Below, one piece after another: positions 1 to 8,360 of a stretch of DNA of 36,179 nucleotides. Made by a program: the position numbers and the translations under genes. This DNA comes from Clostridiales bacterium (GTDB taxonomy: Bacteria > Bacillota > Clostridia > Christensenellales > Borkfalkiaceae): the NCBI GenBank assembly GCA_015069505.1, contig SVIL01000005.1, positions 1 to 36,179 on the forward strand, in the 5' to 3' direction. The notes beneath the pieces were generated by a model, which was not told the origin of the DNA, did not search any database, and saw only the letters and a list, made by a program, of their open reading frames with translations. Within the stretch, counting starts at the first letter, position 1. Each line of letters begins with the position of its first letter.

Positions 1-72
1 GAAAAAAGACCCTTAAAAGGGTAAAAAATAAGGTCAAATTGTCTATTTTTGACCTAGACAAATTTGACCTTA
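1..72 (-). terminator. Tandem intrinsic terminators after tRNA-fMet
   Basis: Read on the minus strand, two hairpins follow the tRNA. The first pairs arms at 30-44 and 55-71 (AAGGTCAAATTGTCT against its near-perfect complement, one base unpaired) and is followed by TTATTTTTT. The second is a compact ACCC/GGGT hairpin at 8-22 followed by CTTTTTT. Two consecutive terminators after a single tRNA suggest strong insulation from whatever lies to the left of the window. Confidence 0.75.
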
Positions 73-76
73 TAGG

Positions 77-154
<78 letters not shown>

Positions 155-176
155 ATATGATGTTTAATGCTTGTAT

Positions 177-205
177 ATAATATACTATATTTTTTGTTTT
201 GTCAA
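177..205 (-). promoter_or_regulatory. Promoter of tRNA-fMet
   Basis: On the minus strand TTGACA (200-205) is followed by a 17-base spacer and TATTAT (177-182), about 20 bases before the mature tRNA 5' end. This is a near-consensus housekeeping promoter. Confidence 0.8.
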
Positions 206-245
206 TGCTTTTAAGTAAAAAATTTCAAAATATATTTATCTTTAC

Positions 246-275
246 TTGAATTTATTTGTTACGCTGTGGTACAAT
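246..275 (+). promoter_or_regulatory. Probable promoter of tilS-hpt
   Basis: TTGAAT (246-251), an 18-base spacer and TACAAT (270-275) resemble a housekeeping promoter. The predicted transcription start falls at about 281-283, on top of the ATG at 282, so the tilS transcript may have little or no leader. The -35 overlaps the TTG that would be the more upstream possible start codon. Confidence 0.5.
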
Positions 276-281
276 GCTATT

Positions 282-1577
282 ATGAAAGTTTCGCTTAAAA
301 ATTTTAATCTTAATAATAAAGTCGTTGGTGTTGCCGTATCCGGTGGTGCGGATTCTATGGCACTACTATATTATATGCACTCTAACGCAAATTATTACGG
401 ATTTAAGGTAATCGCCGTAAACGTTGAGCACGGGATTCGTGGCGAAGAATCAAAATCGGACACGGATTTTGTAAAAAAATATTGCGAAGGGCTTTCTATC
501 CCTATCGTTTGCTACGCCGTTGACAGCGTGAACCGTGCCAAAGCATATAAACTTTCATTAGAAGAAGCGGCAAGGGCTTTAAGATACGAGTGTTTTTTTA
601 AGTGTTTGGATAGTGGCGTTTGCGATTTTATCGCCACGGCACACCACACTAACGATAATTTTGAGTCGGTTTTGCTAAACCTTTTTAGGGGGTCGTCGCT
701 AAAAGGGATTAAGGGGATTAACGAAGTTTTTAAGGGTAAAATTATTCGTCCATTTTTAGGCGTAACGCAGTCGGAAATCCTTGAATACGTTTCGGAAAAC
801 GATATCCCTTACGTCGTTGACCAAACTAATTTTGACGACGATTACACCCGCAACTTTTTAAGGCTTAACGTAATACCCAAGATAAAAGAAGTCTTTCCTG
901 AGGCTGAAAAAAGCGTGTACAGGCTATCCCAACTTGCAAAAGACGAGGATGAGTTTTTAGACGACTTGGCAAAAAAAAGCATCGCTATTTACCCTGACAA
1001 AGTAGAAATCCCGACGGACGTGCACGACGTAATTTTCCGCCGTGCCACTATTATCGCAATGAAAAATTTAGGGATTAAAAAGGACTGGGAAAGTTGCCAC
1101 GTTGAAAGCGTTTTGGGACTTAAAGGACTTGAAAACGGTAGCAAAGTTAATTTACCGAAAGGGATTTTAGCGATTAGAGAGTACGATAAAGTAGTGCTTT
1201 ATATAGAAAGGGACAAGTCGGAAGAAAACGTACCGTTTAGGCTTGGCGAAATAGAGTTTTTGGGAAACAAAATAAGCCTTGAACGGGTAAGTTCACCCAT
1301 TGACCTTAAAGACGGATTTTATTTCGATCTTGACAAAATCCCTAAATCGGCTATAATAAGAACAAGACGCAACGGTGACGAATTTACAAAGTTTGGCGGT
1401 GGCACTAAGGCTTTGAACGACTTTATGACTGACAAAAAAATCCCGCTTAGGGTTAGGGATTTTATTCCGCTTATCGCTTGCGGCAGTACCGTTTTGGCGG
1501 TGATAGGTGTTGCTATTTCAGACAAAATTAAAGTGGATGAAACCACAAAAAATATTATAAAAATCACTAAAGAGTAA
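282..1577 (+). CDS. tilS: tRNA(Ile)-lysidine synthase TilS
   Basis: TilS attaches lysine to C34 of the CAU-anticodon isoleucine tRNA, using ATP, so that it reads AUA instead of AUG. The N-terminal PP-loop motif SGGADSM lies near residues 20-26, followed by the family's AEEAARxxRY-like segment and a C-terminal substrate-binding region ending in the usual VIGVAISDKIKV-type strand. The length of 431 residues is normal. I chose ATG 282 because family proteins begin shortly before the PP-loop strand; the open frame extends to TTG 246, but that stretch contains the likely promoter. No Shine-Dalgarno sequence precedes ATG 282. The next gene, hpt, starts 6 bases after the stop, the common tilS-hpt pair. 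The usual third partner, ftsH, is elsewhere in this window. Confidence 0.93.
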   Translation: MKVSLKNFNLNNKVVGVAVSGGADSMALLYYMHSNANYYGFKVIAVNVEHGIRGEESKSDTDFVKKYCEGLSIPIVCYAVDSVNRAKAYKLSLEEAARALRYECFFKCLDSGVCDFIATAHHTNDNFESVLLNLFRGSSLKGIKGINEVFKGKIIRPFLGVTQSEILEYVSENDIPYVVDQTNFDDDYTRNFLRLNVIPKIKEVFPEAEKSVYRLSQLAKDEDEFLDDLAKKSIAIYPDKVEIPTDVHDVIFRRATIIAMKNLGIKKDWESCHVESVLGLKGLENGSKVNLPKGILAIREYDKVVLYIERDKSEENVPFRLGEIEFLGNKISLERVSSPIDLKDGFYFDLDKIPKSAIIRTRRNGDEFTKFGGGTKALNDFMTDKKIPLRVRDFIPLIACGSTVLAVIGVAISDKIKVDETTKNIIKITKE

Positions 1578-1583
1578 ACAAAT

Positions 1584-2132
1584 ATGAAAAACATGAAGAT
1601 TATTTTGACAGCAGAACAAATCCAAAAGAGGGTTAAAGAACTTGGCGAGCAGATCACGAGGGATTATTCGACCTCTGAAACGAACTCTAAACGCCCGGTA
1701 GTTATTTGCACTCTTAAAGGTGCGGTTTACTTCTTTGCAGATCTTACGAAAAACATTAACCGCCCGCTAATGCTCGATTTTGCAAGGCTTTCAAGTTACA
1801 GGGATTCGACGACGAGCGGTAAACTTGAACTTCAACACGACATTTTGGCGGACATCACGGACAGAGACGTTATCGTAGTTGAGGACATTATCGATAGCGG
1901 AAAAACCTTAAAATTTTTCGTCGAACTTTTGAAGACGAGAAACCCAAGGTCTGTTAAAATCTGTGCTTTCCTTGACAAAAAAGAGAGGCGTGAAGTGGAT
2001 ATTGAAGCCGACTACGTAGGGTTTGACATACCTTGCGGATTCGTGGTAGGTTACGGCATGGACTACGCCGAAAGATTTAGAGAGTTGCCTTTCCTTGCAG
2101 AAATTATCGACCCAAACGACCTTGACGATTAA
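1584..2132 (+). CDS. hpt: Hypoxanthine phosphoribosyltransferase
   Basis: This purine-salvage enzyme converts hypoxanthine (and usually guanine) plus PRPP to the nucleoside monophosphate in the cytoplasm. The PRPP-binding signature VVEDIIDSGKTL lies at residues 93-104. The C-terminal DYVGFDIPCGFVVGYG segment matches the HPRT base-recognition region. The length of 182 residues is typical. It follows tilS after 6 bases and probably shares its transcript; the ribosome binding site is weak (AAAGAG inside the end of tilS), consistent with translational coupling. Confidence 0.94.
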   Translation: MKNMKIILTAEQIQKRVKELGEQITRDYSTSETNSKRPVVICTLKGAVYFFADLTKNINRPLMLDFARLSSYRDSTTSGKLELQHDILADITDRDVIVVEDIIDSGKTLKFFVELLKTRNPRSVKICAFLDKKERREVDIEADYVGFDIPCGFVVGYGMDYAERFRELPFLAEIIDPNDLDD

Positions 2133-2177
2133 TTTTAATTCAGTGCGAGATTATACGCACTTATAAGGAGGAAGTTT

Positions 2178-2681
2178 ATGAAAACGATTTTTAATCTTAT
2201 TTTTGGGTTTGGAAAACGGTATAGGCAAAAAGAGTTAGCATACGCAAGAGATAGCCGTAGATTTGGAACGAGCGGGGCGTTGATATCCGTAATCATTCTT
2301 TCGGCTGTTCCGATCGCCTGTTTGTGGGGTGCGTTTTTCGTTTCCGAACCTATTTGGCGTGTTTTTTGCATTATCGGTTGTCTAACCATATTTTATTTTC
2401 CAAAAGAACTTATGATTACGGGAATCGTTGCACTTAGACATCGGACGAAAATGAAAATTCAGAGCAGAGTTGAAGGCGAACTCATCGAAGGTTTTGCCGA
2501 ATCGATTACGGGCGAAAACGCTGACGGTTACGGCGAATCATATAAAGCCCGTGGAACGGCATCCGGTTACGACTTGGCGGTAGGAATCATCGCAATCCTA
2601 TTTTCAGTACTCGTTATCGTCGCTTTCGTGTTATGCTTCTTCTGGTTATTTGAACATTTTGTTATCTTACTTCAACAATGA
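2178..2681 (+). CDS. Small membrane protein of unknown function
   Basis: I do not recognise this family. The 167-residue protein has a basic N-terminus and two hydrophobic segments in the first half (about residues 34-56 and 60-85). A polar glycine- and glutamate-rich stretch follows (about 95-135), and then a long hydrophobic segment (about 135-165), giving three or four membrane spans. A strong AAGGAGG ribosome binding site sits 6 bases before the ATG, which supports a real gene. It follows hpt by 45 bases and ends at a bidirectional terminator, so it is probably the last gene of the tilS-hpt unit. Confidence 0.75.
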   Translation: MKTIFNLIFGFGKRYRQKELAYARDSRRFGTSGALISVIILSAVPIACLWGAFFVSEPIWRVFCIIGCLTIFYFPKELMITGIVALRHRTKMKIQSRVEGELIEGFAESITGENADGYGESYKARGTASGYDLAVGIIAILFSVLVIVAFVLCFFWLFEHFVILLQQ

Positions 2682-2682
2682 C

Positions 2683-2720
2683 AAAAATCCCCACTTGGAA
2701 TTACGAGTGGGGATTTTTTT
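2683..2720. terminator. Bidirectional terminator
   Basis: The arms AAAAATCCCCACT and AGTGGGGATTTTT pair around a ten-base loop, with A and T runs on both sides, so transcription can stop in both directions. It separates the membrane-protein gene (plus) from the AroB-like gene (minus). Confidence 0.85.
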
Positions 2721-3756
2721 ATAAAATGTTTTTAAGTTTATCTTTATCGATAGACATAATCTTGCATTTACCTATCTTTGTCGGCAACACAAAATTTACG
2801 TCGTCGCCTTGCCGTTTGTAATCCGCCAAAACGTAGGGGTACAACTTTTCGGCGAGTTCGCTATCCGCAGGTAGCACGTTATACTTTTCAAATACGGCAC
2901 GAATCCTACCTTTAATGCAAGTAGCAAAGCCCAAAATTTCAGACATATCCGCCGCCTTTAACACGCCGTACGCAATGGCTTTGCCGTAGTTTAAGTTAAA
3001 CCCGGATAGGCTTTCCGTTGCGTTTGAAAAGGTTTGACCGATAGAAAGTTTGCGTGCGTTCTTTTCAAAAAGTTCGTCTTTTGCAACCAACCTCGCTTTG
3101 ATTTTTAGCACGGTCACAAGTGCGTCCTCTAACGAAAATTCCTCATCAAAGCCCCTTTCTAAATTCTTAAAAAGCCTTGCGTCAAAGCCTGTTGCAATCC
3201 TTATGATTTCCGCCATGCCGTCCGCTTTTTGGATTTCGGACAGGGATTTTATAAATTCGGTATCGATTACGACTGCAGAGGGTTGATAGTGAACGCCCAA
3301 AAGGTTTTTCCTACCCAAAAAGTTGACCGAGCAGTCCCCGCCGATACACGCCCCCGCCATTGCGGACAAGGTCGTGGGAATATTCACGTACGGGATTCCG
3401 CCCTTAAACATAGCACACGCACAGCCCGTAATATCGCAAGCAATCCCCCCACCTAACGCTATCACGCAATCGGTTTTAAGAATATTAAGTTCGGTAAAGA
3501 GTATCAACAGTTTATCAATGACAAACTTGCCTTTGCCACTTTCCCCCGACGGGTAGATAAAGTTATAAACCTTTACACCCTGTTCTTCAAGAAGTTTTTT
3601 TATACCCTTCCCGAAAATAGGATAAACCGTTTCGTCCGAAACGATAACCACCTTTTGACAGCCGTCGATGACCGTGGGCAAAAATTCCGTAGCCCCGTCT
3701 GCCATAACCACCCCGTACGGACGGTTAGTTTTAACCTTAAAAGAAACAAGTTCCAT
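2719..3756 (-). CDS. 3-dehydroquinate synthase-like protein lacking zinc ligands
   Basis: The fold is clearly AroB-like. It has LGGGIACD (about 101-108, the NAD-binding glycine strand), IPTTL, KNLLG..YQP (150-159) and DGMAEIIR (179-186). However, residues needed for catalysis in true 3-dehydroquinate synthases are replaced. Of the zinc ligands, Glu183 remains, but the first His of GHTFGHA is Gln241 (GQTFSNA) and the His of LHGEA is Tyr257 (NYGKA). The substrate-site Asp and Lys of VDSSVGGKT are also changed (AGACIGGDC). It is therefore probably not a working shikimate-pathway enzyme; a different reaction or a non-catalytic role is possible. It lies 14 bases after recF with an AGGTGA ribosome binding site, and no other shikimate gene is nearby. 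Length 345 residues is normal and the frame is intact, so it is not simply a decayed gene. Confidence 0.8.
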   Translation of the reverse strand: MELVSFKVKTNRPYGVVMADGATEFLPTVIDGCQKVVIVSDETVYPIFGKGIKKLLEEQGVKVYNFIYPSGESGKGKFVIDKLLILFTELNILKTDCVIALGGGIACDITGCACAMFKGGIPYVNIPTTLSAMAGACIGGDCSVNFLGRKNLLGVHYQPSAVVIDTEFIKSLSEIQKADGMAEIIRIATGFDARLFKNLERGFDEEFSLEDALVTVLKIKARLVAKDELFEKNARKLSIGQTFSNATESLSGFNLNYGKAIAYGVLKAADMSEILGFATCIKGRIRAVFEKYNVLPADSELAEKLYPYVLADYKRQGDDVNFVLPTKIGKCKIMSIDKDKLKNIL

Positions 3757-3770
3757 ATTATCACCTAAAT

Positions 3771-4862
3771 TTATCTTTTGATTTTTCCGTTTTCAATAAC
3801 TATTTTATTTACCTCTCTGCCCTTAAACACCGTACGATCGAAAGCCGTTGCGGTAAATATGGTCTGAATCCCGCTGACCGCGTCAACAAGCCGTTTTTGA
3901 CGCTTTTTATCAAGTTCGCTAAGCACGTCGTCAAGAATAAGAATCGGGTATTCGCCAAACCTGTTTTTGAAGGTTTCGGTTTCGGCAAGTTTAAGTGAAA
4001 GTGCCACCGTTCTTTGTTGACCTTGCGATGCGTAAATCCTTGCGTCTAACCCGTTAAGCGTAAATTTTATATCGTCCCTATGCGGGCCTATCGTTGTAAA
4101 GCCTAAGCGTATATCCTTTTCCAACGCAGTTTTTAGGTCCTCTTTTAACGCGTATGCAATATCTTCTTCCGTGCCGTAATATCCGCTTTCGGTCTTCATT
4201 AAAAGTTCTTCCTTTCCGCCCGACAGATATGCGTGCTTTTCCGAAACGATAGGGGTAAGTTCTGAAAGATAAGTGTTTCTTGCACGGATTATAACCGCCG
4301 CTTGCTGACAAAGTTGTGCGTCCCATATCGGCAAAGTTTCACGAACGATGCCCTTGTCGGGGTCTTTTAACAAGTTGTTGCGTTGGGCAAGAATTTTATT
4401 GTACCTTTGCAATGCGTAAAAGTACGGCTTTGACATTTGAGACAAAGAGACGTTCAAAAACCTTCGTCTATCCTCCGGACTTTCTTGAACAAGTTTAAGT
4501 TCGGCGGGGTTAAAGAATACGCTGTGGATGTTCCCTAAAATTTCCCCCACCCTAAGCACTTGCAAACCGTTTACGTAAATACTCTTTTTGTCGTTCTTAT
4601 TAAACGCAATCCTAACCGAAACGTCCCCGTAAGAGGAAACGGCAGTCCCCGAAATATCGGCGGTTTCAAACCCGTTTTTAATTACAAGTTTATCCTTTCC
4701 CGCCCTCGGCGAGTACGCGGTGCATAAAAAGAAAATGGCTTCACCGGCGTTGGTTTTGCCCTGTGCGTTTGCACCCGTAAGCAGGTTTATTCCGTTTATA
4801 AACTCAAAAGTTTCTTCAGTATAGTTCCTAAAATTTTTGAGCGTAAGTTTTTGAATATACAT
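3771..4862 (-). CDS. recF: DNA replication and repair protein RecF
   Basis: RecF is an SMC-like ATPase that helps load RecA at single-strand gaps. Walker A GANAQGKTN is at residues 30-38, and the signature and Walker B region near the C-terminus reads LILDDVLSELD. Length 363 residues is typical. It is first in a recF then AroB-like operon and is transcribed divergently from dnaA. In most Firmicutes recF follows dnaN on the same strand, so its position facing dnaA is a rearrangement. Confidence 0.95.
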   Translation of the reverse strand: MYIQKLTLKNFRNYTEETFEFINGINLLTGANAQGKTNAGEAIFFLCTAYSPRAGKDKLVIKNGFETADISGTAVSSYGDVSVRIAFNKNDKKSIYVNGLQVLRVGEILGNIHSVFFNPAELKLVQESPEDRRRFLNVSLSQMSKPYFYALQRYNKILAQRNNLLKDPDKGIVRETLPIWDAQLCQQAAVIIRARNTYLSELTPIVSEKHAYLSGGKEELLMKTESGYYGTEEDIAYALKEDLKTALEKDIRLGFTTIGPHRDDIKFTLNGLDARIYASQGQQRTVALSLKLAETETFKNRFGEYPILILDDVLSELDKKRQKRLVDAVSGIQTIFTATAFDRTVFKGREVNKIVIENGKIKR

Positions 4863-4899
4863 CTTTTTAAAAATATTTTTAAAATTTTGTGCTTTTGGC

Positions 4900-4947
4900 T
4901 TTATTTTATTTTAAATTTATTATATAATGTTTTTTACTTAAAAGCAA
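4900..4947. promoter_or_regulatory. Divergent recF/dnaA promoters with a shared -10
   Basis: For recF (minus), TTGCTT (42-47 of the 4900s) is 17 bases from TATAAT (4919-4924). For dnaA (plus), TATAAT lies at 4923-4928 with a weak TTTATT -35 at 4900-4905. The two -10 boxes overlap inside the palindrome ATTATATAAT (4919-4928), so both polymerases compete for the same melted DNA. No DnaA box was seen in this 105-bp spacer. Confidence 0.6.
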
Positions 4948-4967
4948 GGAAAAAAGGAAAAGACACT

Positions 4968-6302
4968 ATGGAAAGTTATGAGATTCTTTGGAAATCTACT
5001 CTACCTGAAATAGAAAACAATATAAGTTCTATATCTTATGAAACGTATATCAAGCAGTTAATCCCCGCAAATATCGTGGGGAATAGCATTGTGCTTCTTA
5101 CCGCAAGTAAGATTTTTGCGGATACGGTTGACTTTAAAATGCGGGACATCATTTGCAGTGCGTTGAAAAAGTGTACTTCAAATATTACCGATTTTACCTT
5201 AGTTATTGCAAAGAACCGTGAAGAATATTTAAGCAAGATGAGCGAGTCCGATCAGGTGGAAATTGAAAAGAGAGGGCTTCCCGTAAACCCTAAGTTTACC
5301 TTTGAATCTTTCGTCGTAGGTTCTTCTAACGAGTTTATTTACGCTGCTGCAAAAGGGGTAGCGGAAAACCCCGCAGAGGCTTATAACCCACTTTTCATAT
5401 ACGGTGGCACGGGACTTGGCAAAACGCATATACTTATGGCTATCGCCAACTACGTTAAGTTACACCACCCATCACGCAAGGTTTTATACACCACTTGCGA
5501 ACAGTTTACTAACCAACACATTGAAAGTTTAAGCAAGGGCAAAACTTCGCCTGCGGATTTTAGAAACGTTTACCGCAACGTGGATATTTTGCTTATCGAC
5601 GACGTTCAATTCCTTGCAAAAAAACAAGGTATCCAGACCGAGTTCTTCCATACCTTTAACGAACTTGTAATGCAAAACAAACAAATCGTTTTGACCTCTG
5701 ACCGCCCACCAAAGGAAATTGAGGTTTTAGAGGACAGGCTTAGGACGAGGTTTGAAGGCGGACTTTTGGCGGACGTTCAAACACCTGATATCGAAACGAA
5801 AATCGCTATTTTGCGTAGAAAAAGCGAGGAACAAAAGTGCTTGGTCGATATGAAGGTTTTAAGGTATATTGCCGAAATGGCTGACTGCGATATTAGGTCG
5901 CTTATCGGTAAACTTACTAAGGTTATATTCGCTTCTAAACTACAAGAAAAGCCTATTACCATCGACCTTGTAAAAGAAGCGTTGAAAGAATCGGCAACCG
6001 AAACACAAGAGGAATTGCAAGTTGACGATATCATAAACTGCGTATGTAACTTTTATAAGGTTACCAAAGCGGACATACTTGGCAAAAAGAAAAATAAAGA
6101 GTTCGTTGAGCCGAGGCAAGTTTGTATGTATTTGATAGACGATTTGATGAGTTTCCCAAGGATTGCCATAGGTGAAAAGTTAGGCAAACGTGACCACTCT
6201 ACGGTTACCTACTCTTGCAAAAAGGTCGCCGACCAAATGAAGATAGACCAAAAGTTTAGGGTGACTATCAACGACTTACGAAACATGTTGCTTAAAAAAT
6301 AA
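4968..6302 (+). CDS. dnaA: Chromosomal replication initiator DnaA
   Basis: DnaA binds its boxes at oriC, forms an ATP-dependent filament and melts the duplex. Domain I is the start (ESYEILW...), followed by a short linker. The AAA+ domain has Walker A GGTGLGKTH near residue 146 and Walker B LLIDDVQF. Domain IV ends with the DHSTVTYSCKK DNA-binding signature. I start at ATG 4968 (444 residues), which matches the family N-terminus and has AAGGAAAA upstream; the open frame extends to 4851 through hydrophobic non-family sequence and the promoter. mnmG follows after 18 bases on the same strand. dnaN, its usual partner, is 17 kb away. Confidence 0.96.
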   Translation: MESYEILWKSTLPEIENNISSISYETYIKQLIPANIVGNSIVLLTASKIFADTVDFKMRDIICSALKKCTSNITDFTLVIAKNREEYLSKMSESDQVEIEKRGLPVNPKFTFESFVVGSSNEFIYAAAKGVAENPAEAYNPLFIYGGTGLGKTHILMAIANYVKLHHPSRKVLYTTCEQFTNQHIESLSKGKTSPADFRNVYRNVDILLIDDVQFLAKKQGIQTEFFHTFNELVMQNKQIVLTSDRPPKEIEVLEDRLRTRFEGGLLADVQTPDIETKIAILRRKSEEQKCLVDMKVLRYIAEMADCDIRSLIGKLTKVIFASKLQEKPITIDLVKEALKESATETQEELQVDDIINCVCNFYKVTKADILGKKKNKEFVEPRQVCMYLIDDLMSFPRIAIGEKLGKRDHSTVTYSCKKVADQMKIDQKFRVTINDLRNMLLKK

Positions 6303-6320
6303 GGGCAAATTTATAAAACT

Positions 6321-8177
6321 ATGAACGAATTTATCGAAGGACAATTTGACGCCGTCGTAATCGGTGCGGGTCACGCAGGTTGCGAATCGGCTTTGGCCCT
6401 TGCAAGAACGGGGTTTAATACGGCTATGCTTACGCTTAATCTTGACAGCATAGCCTTTTTGGCGTGCAACCCGTCAGTGGGCGGCACTGCGAAAGGTCAA
6501 ATAGTTCGTGAAATCGACGCTTTGGGTGGACAAATGGGGTTAAACGCCGACTCTTGCCTATTGCAAATTCGTATGCTTAACCGTGGCAAGGGTGCCGCCG
6601 TTCAATCCCTTCGTGGGCAGACGGATAAAAACCTTTACCACTCGAATATGAAAAAGACTTTGGAAAACACCCCTAATCTTAAAATTGTTCAAGGCGAAGC
6701 CGTTGAAATTTTGGTTGAGGACGGCAAAGTAACGGGCGTTAAAACCGCTTACGGTGGGGTTCTGACTTGTAAAACGGTGGTAGTGGCAACGGGTGTTTAC
6801 TTAAACGGTAGCGTTATTGCGGGCGAGTGGAAGCGTTCGTCCGGTCCTAACGGCTTTCAACCTGCAAACGGGTTGACTGAAAATCTTATTAACCTCGGCT
6901 TTAACGTGCGTAGGTTTAAGACGGGTACGCCCGCAAGAATTGACGGTAGGACTATTGATTTTGATAAACTTGAAATTCAGCACGGCGAAAGGGATATATA
7001 CCCGTTCAGTTATTTGACCGACGGCGTTCCCGAAAATCAAACGCCTTGCTATCTTACCTACACCAACCAAGAAACACACGATATTATCAGGGCTAACCTT
7101 CACCGCTCACCCCTCTACGGCGGTATGATTAAAGGTACGGGGCCAAGGTACTGCCCGTCCATAGAGGACAAGGTGGTTAGGTTTGCGGATAAGGAAAGGC
7201 ACCAACTCTTTTTAGAACCCGAAGGTGGGGACACGAACGAGATTTACGTACAAGGGCTTTCCACTTCACTTCCGCACGACGTTCAAAAACAAATGTATAG
7301 GACGGTAAAGGGGCTTGAAAGGTGTGAGATTATGAGGTACGCTTACGCCATTGAGTACGACTGCATTGACCCGACCGACCTTTACCCTACACTTGAATAT
7401 AAAAATATTGACGGGTTATTTACCGCAGGACAAATAAACGGCACAAGCGGGTACGAAGAAGCCGCAGCACAAGGGCTTATCGCAGGAATTAACGCTTCAC
7501 TTAAAATGCGTAACCTTCCACCCCTTATCCTAAACCGCAACGATGCGTATATCGGGGTTTTGATTGACGACTTGGTTACCAAAGGCACTAACGAACCGTA
7601 TAGGATGATGACCAGCCGTGCCGAATACCGAATACTGCTTAGACAGGATAATTCTGATTTAAGGCTTACCGAACGTGGCAGAGCGGCGGGGCTTGTGGAC
7701 GATAATCGTTACCAAAGATATCTAAAAAGAAAGGCGGACTATCAAAAAGCCTCTGAGGAAATGAAAGTTTCCATTAAACCAAAGGATGCCGAACCGTTGC
7801 TTTCCCGTCACGGCTACGCTATGCCGAACGGTGGGCTTACCAAAGCCGACCTCATTAAACGTGGTATTAGTATATTTGAGATTAAGGCTGAGTTTGGCGG
7901 GTTTGACGGGATTGACGATTTTATGCTTTCCACCGTTGAACTTGACGCTAAATACGAAGGCTACTTACAAAAGGGGCTTGACCAGATTGAAAAGGCGAAA
8001 CGGTTAGAGGAAAAGGCTTTGCCCCAAGACCTTGACTACCTTTCAATTAAGGGGCTAAGGTTAGAGGCAAGGCAAAAACTTGACAAGATTAGACCGCTTA
8101 ACCTTGGGCAAGCGGGCAGAATTTCAGGGGTTTCCCCTGCGGATATCGCCGTCCTTATGGTCTATCTAAAAAAATAA
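6321..8177 (+). CDS. mnmG: tRNA modification protein MnmG (GidA)
   Basis: MnmG is the FAD-dependent partner of MnmE and adds the (carboxymethyl)aminomethyl group to U34 of tRNAs decoding split codon boxes. The FAD Rossmann motif GAGHAGCE is at residues 15-22. The family blocks CNPSVGGTAKG, NRGKGAAVQSLRGQ and TGTPARIDGRT are present, as is the C-terminal MnmE-binding region ending in GVSPADIAVLMVYLKK. Length 618 residues is normal. It lies 18 bases after dnaA; the ribosome binding site is weak and distant. mnmE is not in the window. Its stop codon abuts repeat copy A, which would be in the mRNA 3' end. Confidence 0.95.
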   Translation: MNEFIEGQFDAVVIGAGHAGCESALALARTGFNTAMLTLNLDSIAFLACNPSVGGTAKGQIVREIDALGGQMGLNADSCLLQIRMLNRGKGAAVQSLRGQTDKNLYHSNMKKTLENTPNLKIVQGEAVEILVEDGKVTGVKTAYGGVLTCKTVVVATGVYLNGSVIAGEWKRSSGPNGFQPANGLTENLINLGFNVRRFKTGTPARIDGRTIDFDKLEIQHGERDIYPFSYLTDGVPENQTPCYLTYTNQETHDIIRANLHRSPLYGGMIKGTGPRYCPSIEDKVVRFADKERHQLFLEPEGGDTNEIYVQGLSTSLPHDVQKQMYRTVKGLERCEIMRYAYAIEYDCIDPTDLYPTLEYKNIDGLFTAGQINGTSGYEEAAAQGLIAGINASLKMRNLPPLILNRNDAYIGVLIDDLVTKGTNEPYRMMTSRAEYRILLRQDNSDLRLTERGRAAGLVDDNRYQRYLKRKADYQKASEEMKVSIKPKDAEPLLSRHGYAMPNGGLTKADLIKRGISIFEIKAEFGGFDGIDDFMLSTVELDAKYEGYLQKGLDQIEKAKRLEEKALPQDLDYLSIKGLRLEARQKLDKIRPLNLGQAGRISGVSPADIAVLMVYLKK

Positions 8178-8322
8178 AGTTAGAAACTTGCTTGCAAGTA
8201 CGCACAACTGATGGTTTTTCAAACGAGAAGTGCAAAAACGGTTAAGTTTTTGCAGTAAAACGTTAGTTTTACAAATACACGAGCATAGCGAAGTGGATTT
8301 ATTTCTCATAGTTTTTAATATA
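8177..8322 (+). repeat. 145-bp structured repeat, copy A
   Basis: This is one of three copies of the same element (others 15741-15885 and, inverted, 16571-16715). Shared order: an ACTTGC/GCAAGT hairpin (A and C only), an outer-stem half GAGAAGT, hairpin 1 (GCAAAAAC/GTTTTTGC), hairpin 2 (GTAAAAC/GTTTTAC with a GTTA loop), a GCATAGCGAAG segment, and the closing half ATTTCTC followed by ATAGTTT. In this copy the element starts at the mnmG stop codon and ends at the mnmG terminator, so it forms the 3' untranslated region of the dnaA-mnmG transcript. Confidence 0.75.
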
Positions 8323-8352
8323 AAAGGAAGTTCGATTTGAACTTCCTTTTTC
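8322..8352. terminator. Terminator of dnaA-mnmG and EamA gene
   Basis: The 12-bp stem AAAAGGAAGTTC/GAACTTCCTTTT has a five-base loop and a T run on the plus side, plus a T-rich stretch on the minus side. It directly follows repeat copy A. Confidence 0.85.
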
Positions 8353-8360
8353 GTTTTGGT

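Noticed and set aside
4851..4967. In-frame upstream extension of dnaA
   Set aside because: It encodes hydrophobic sequence unlike any DnaA N-terminus and overlaps the promoter; ATG 4968 has a ribosome binding site and the family start.
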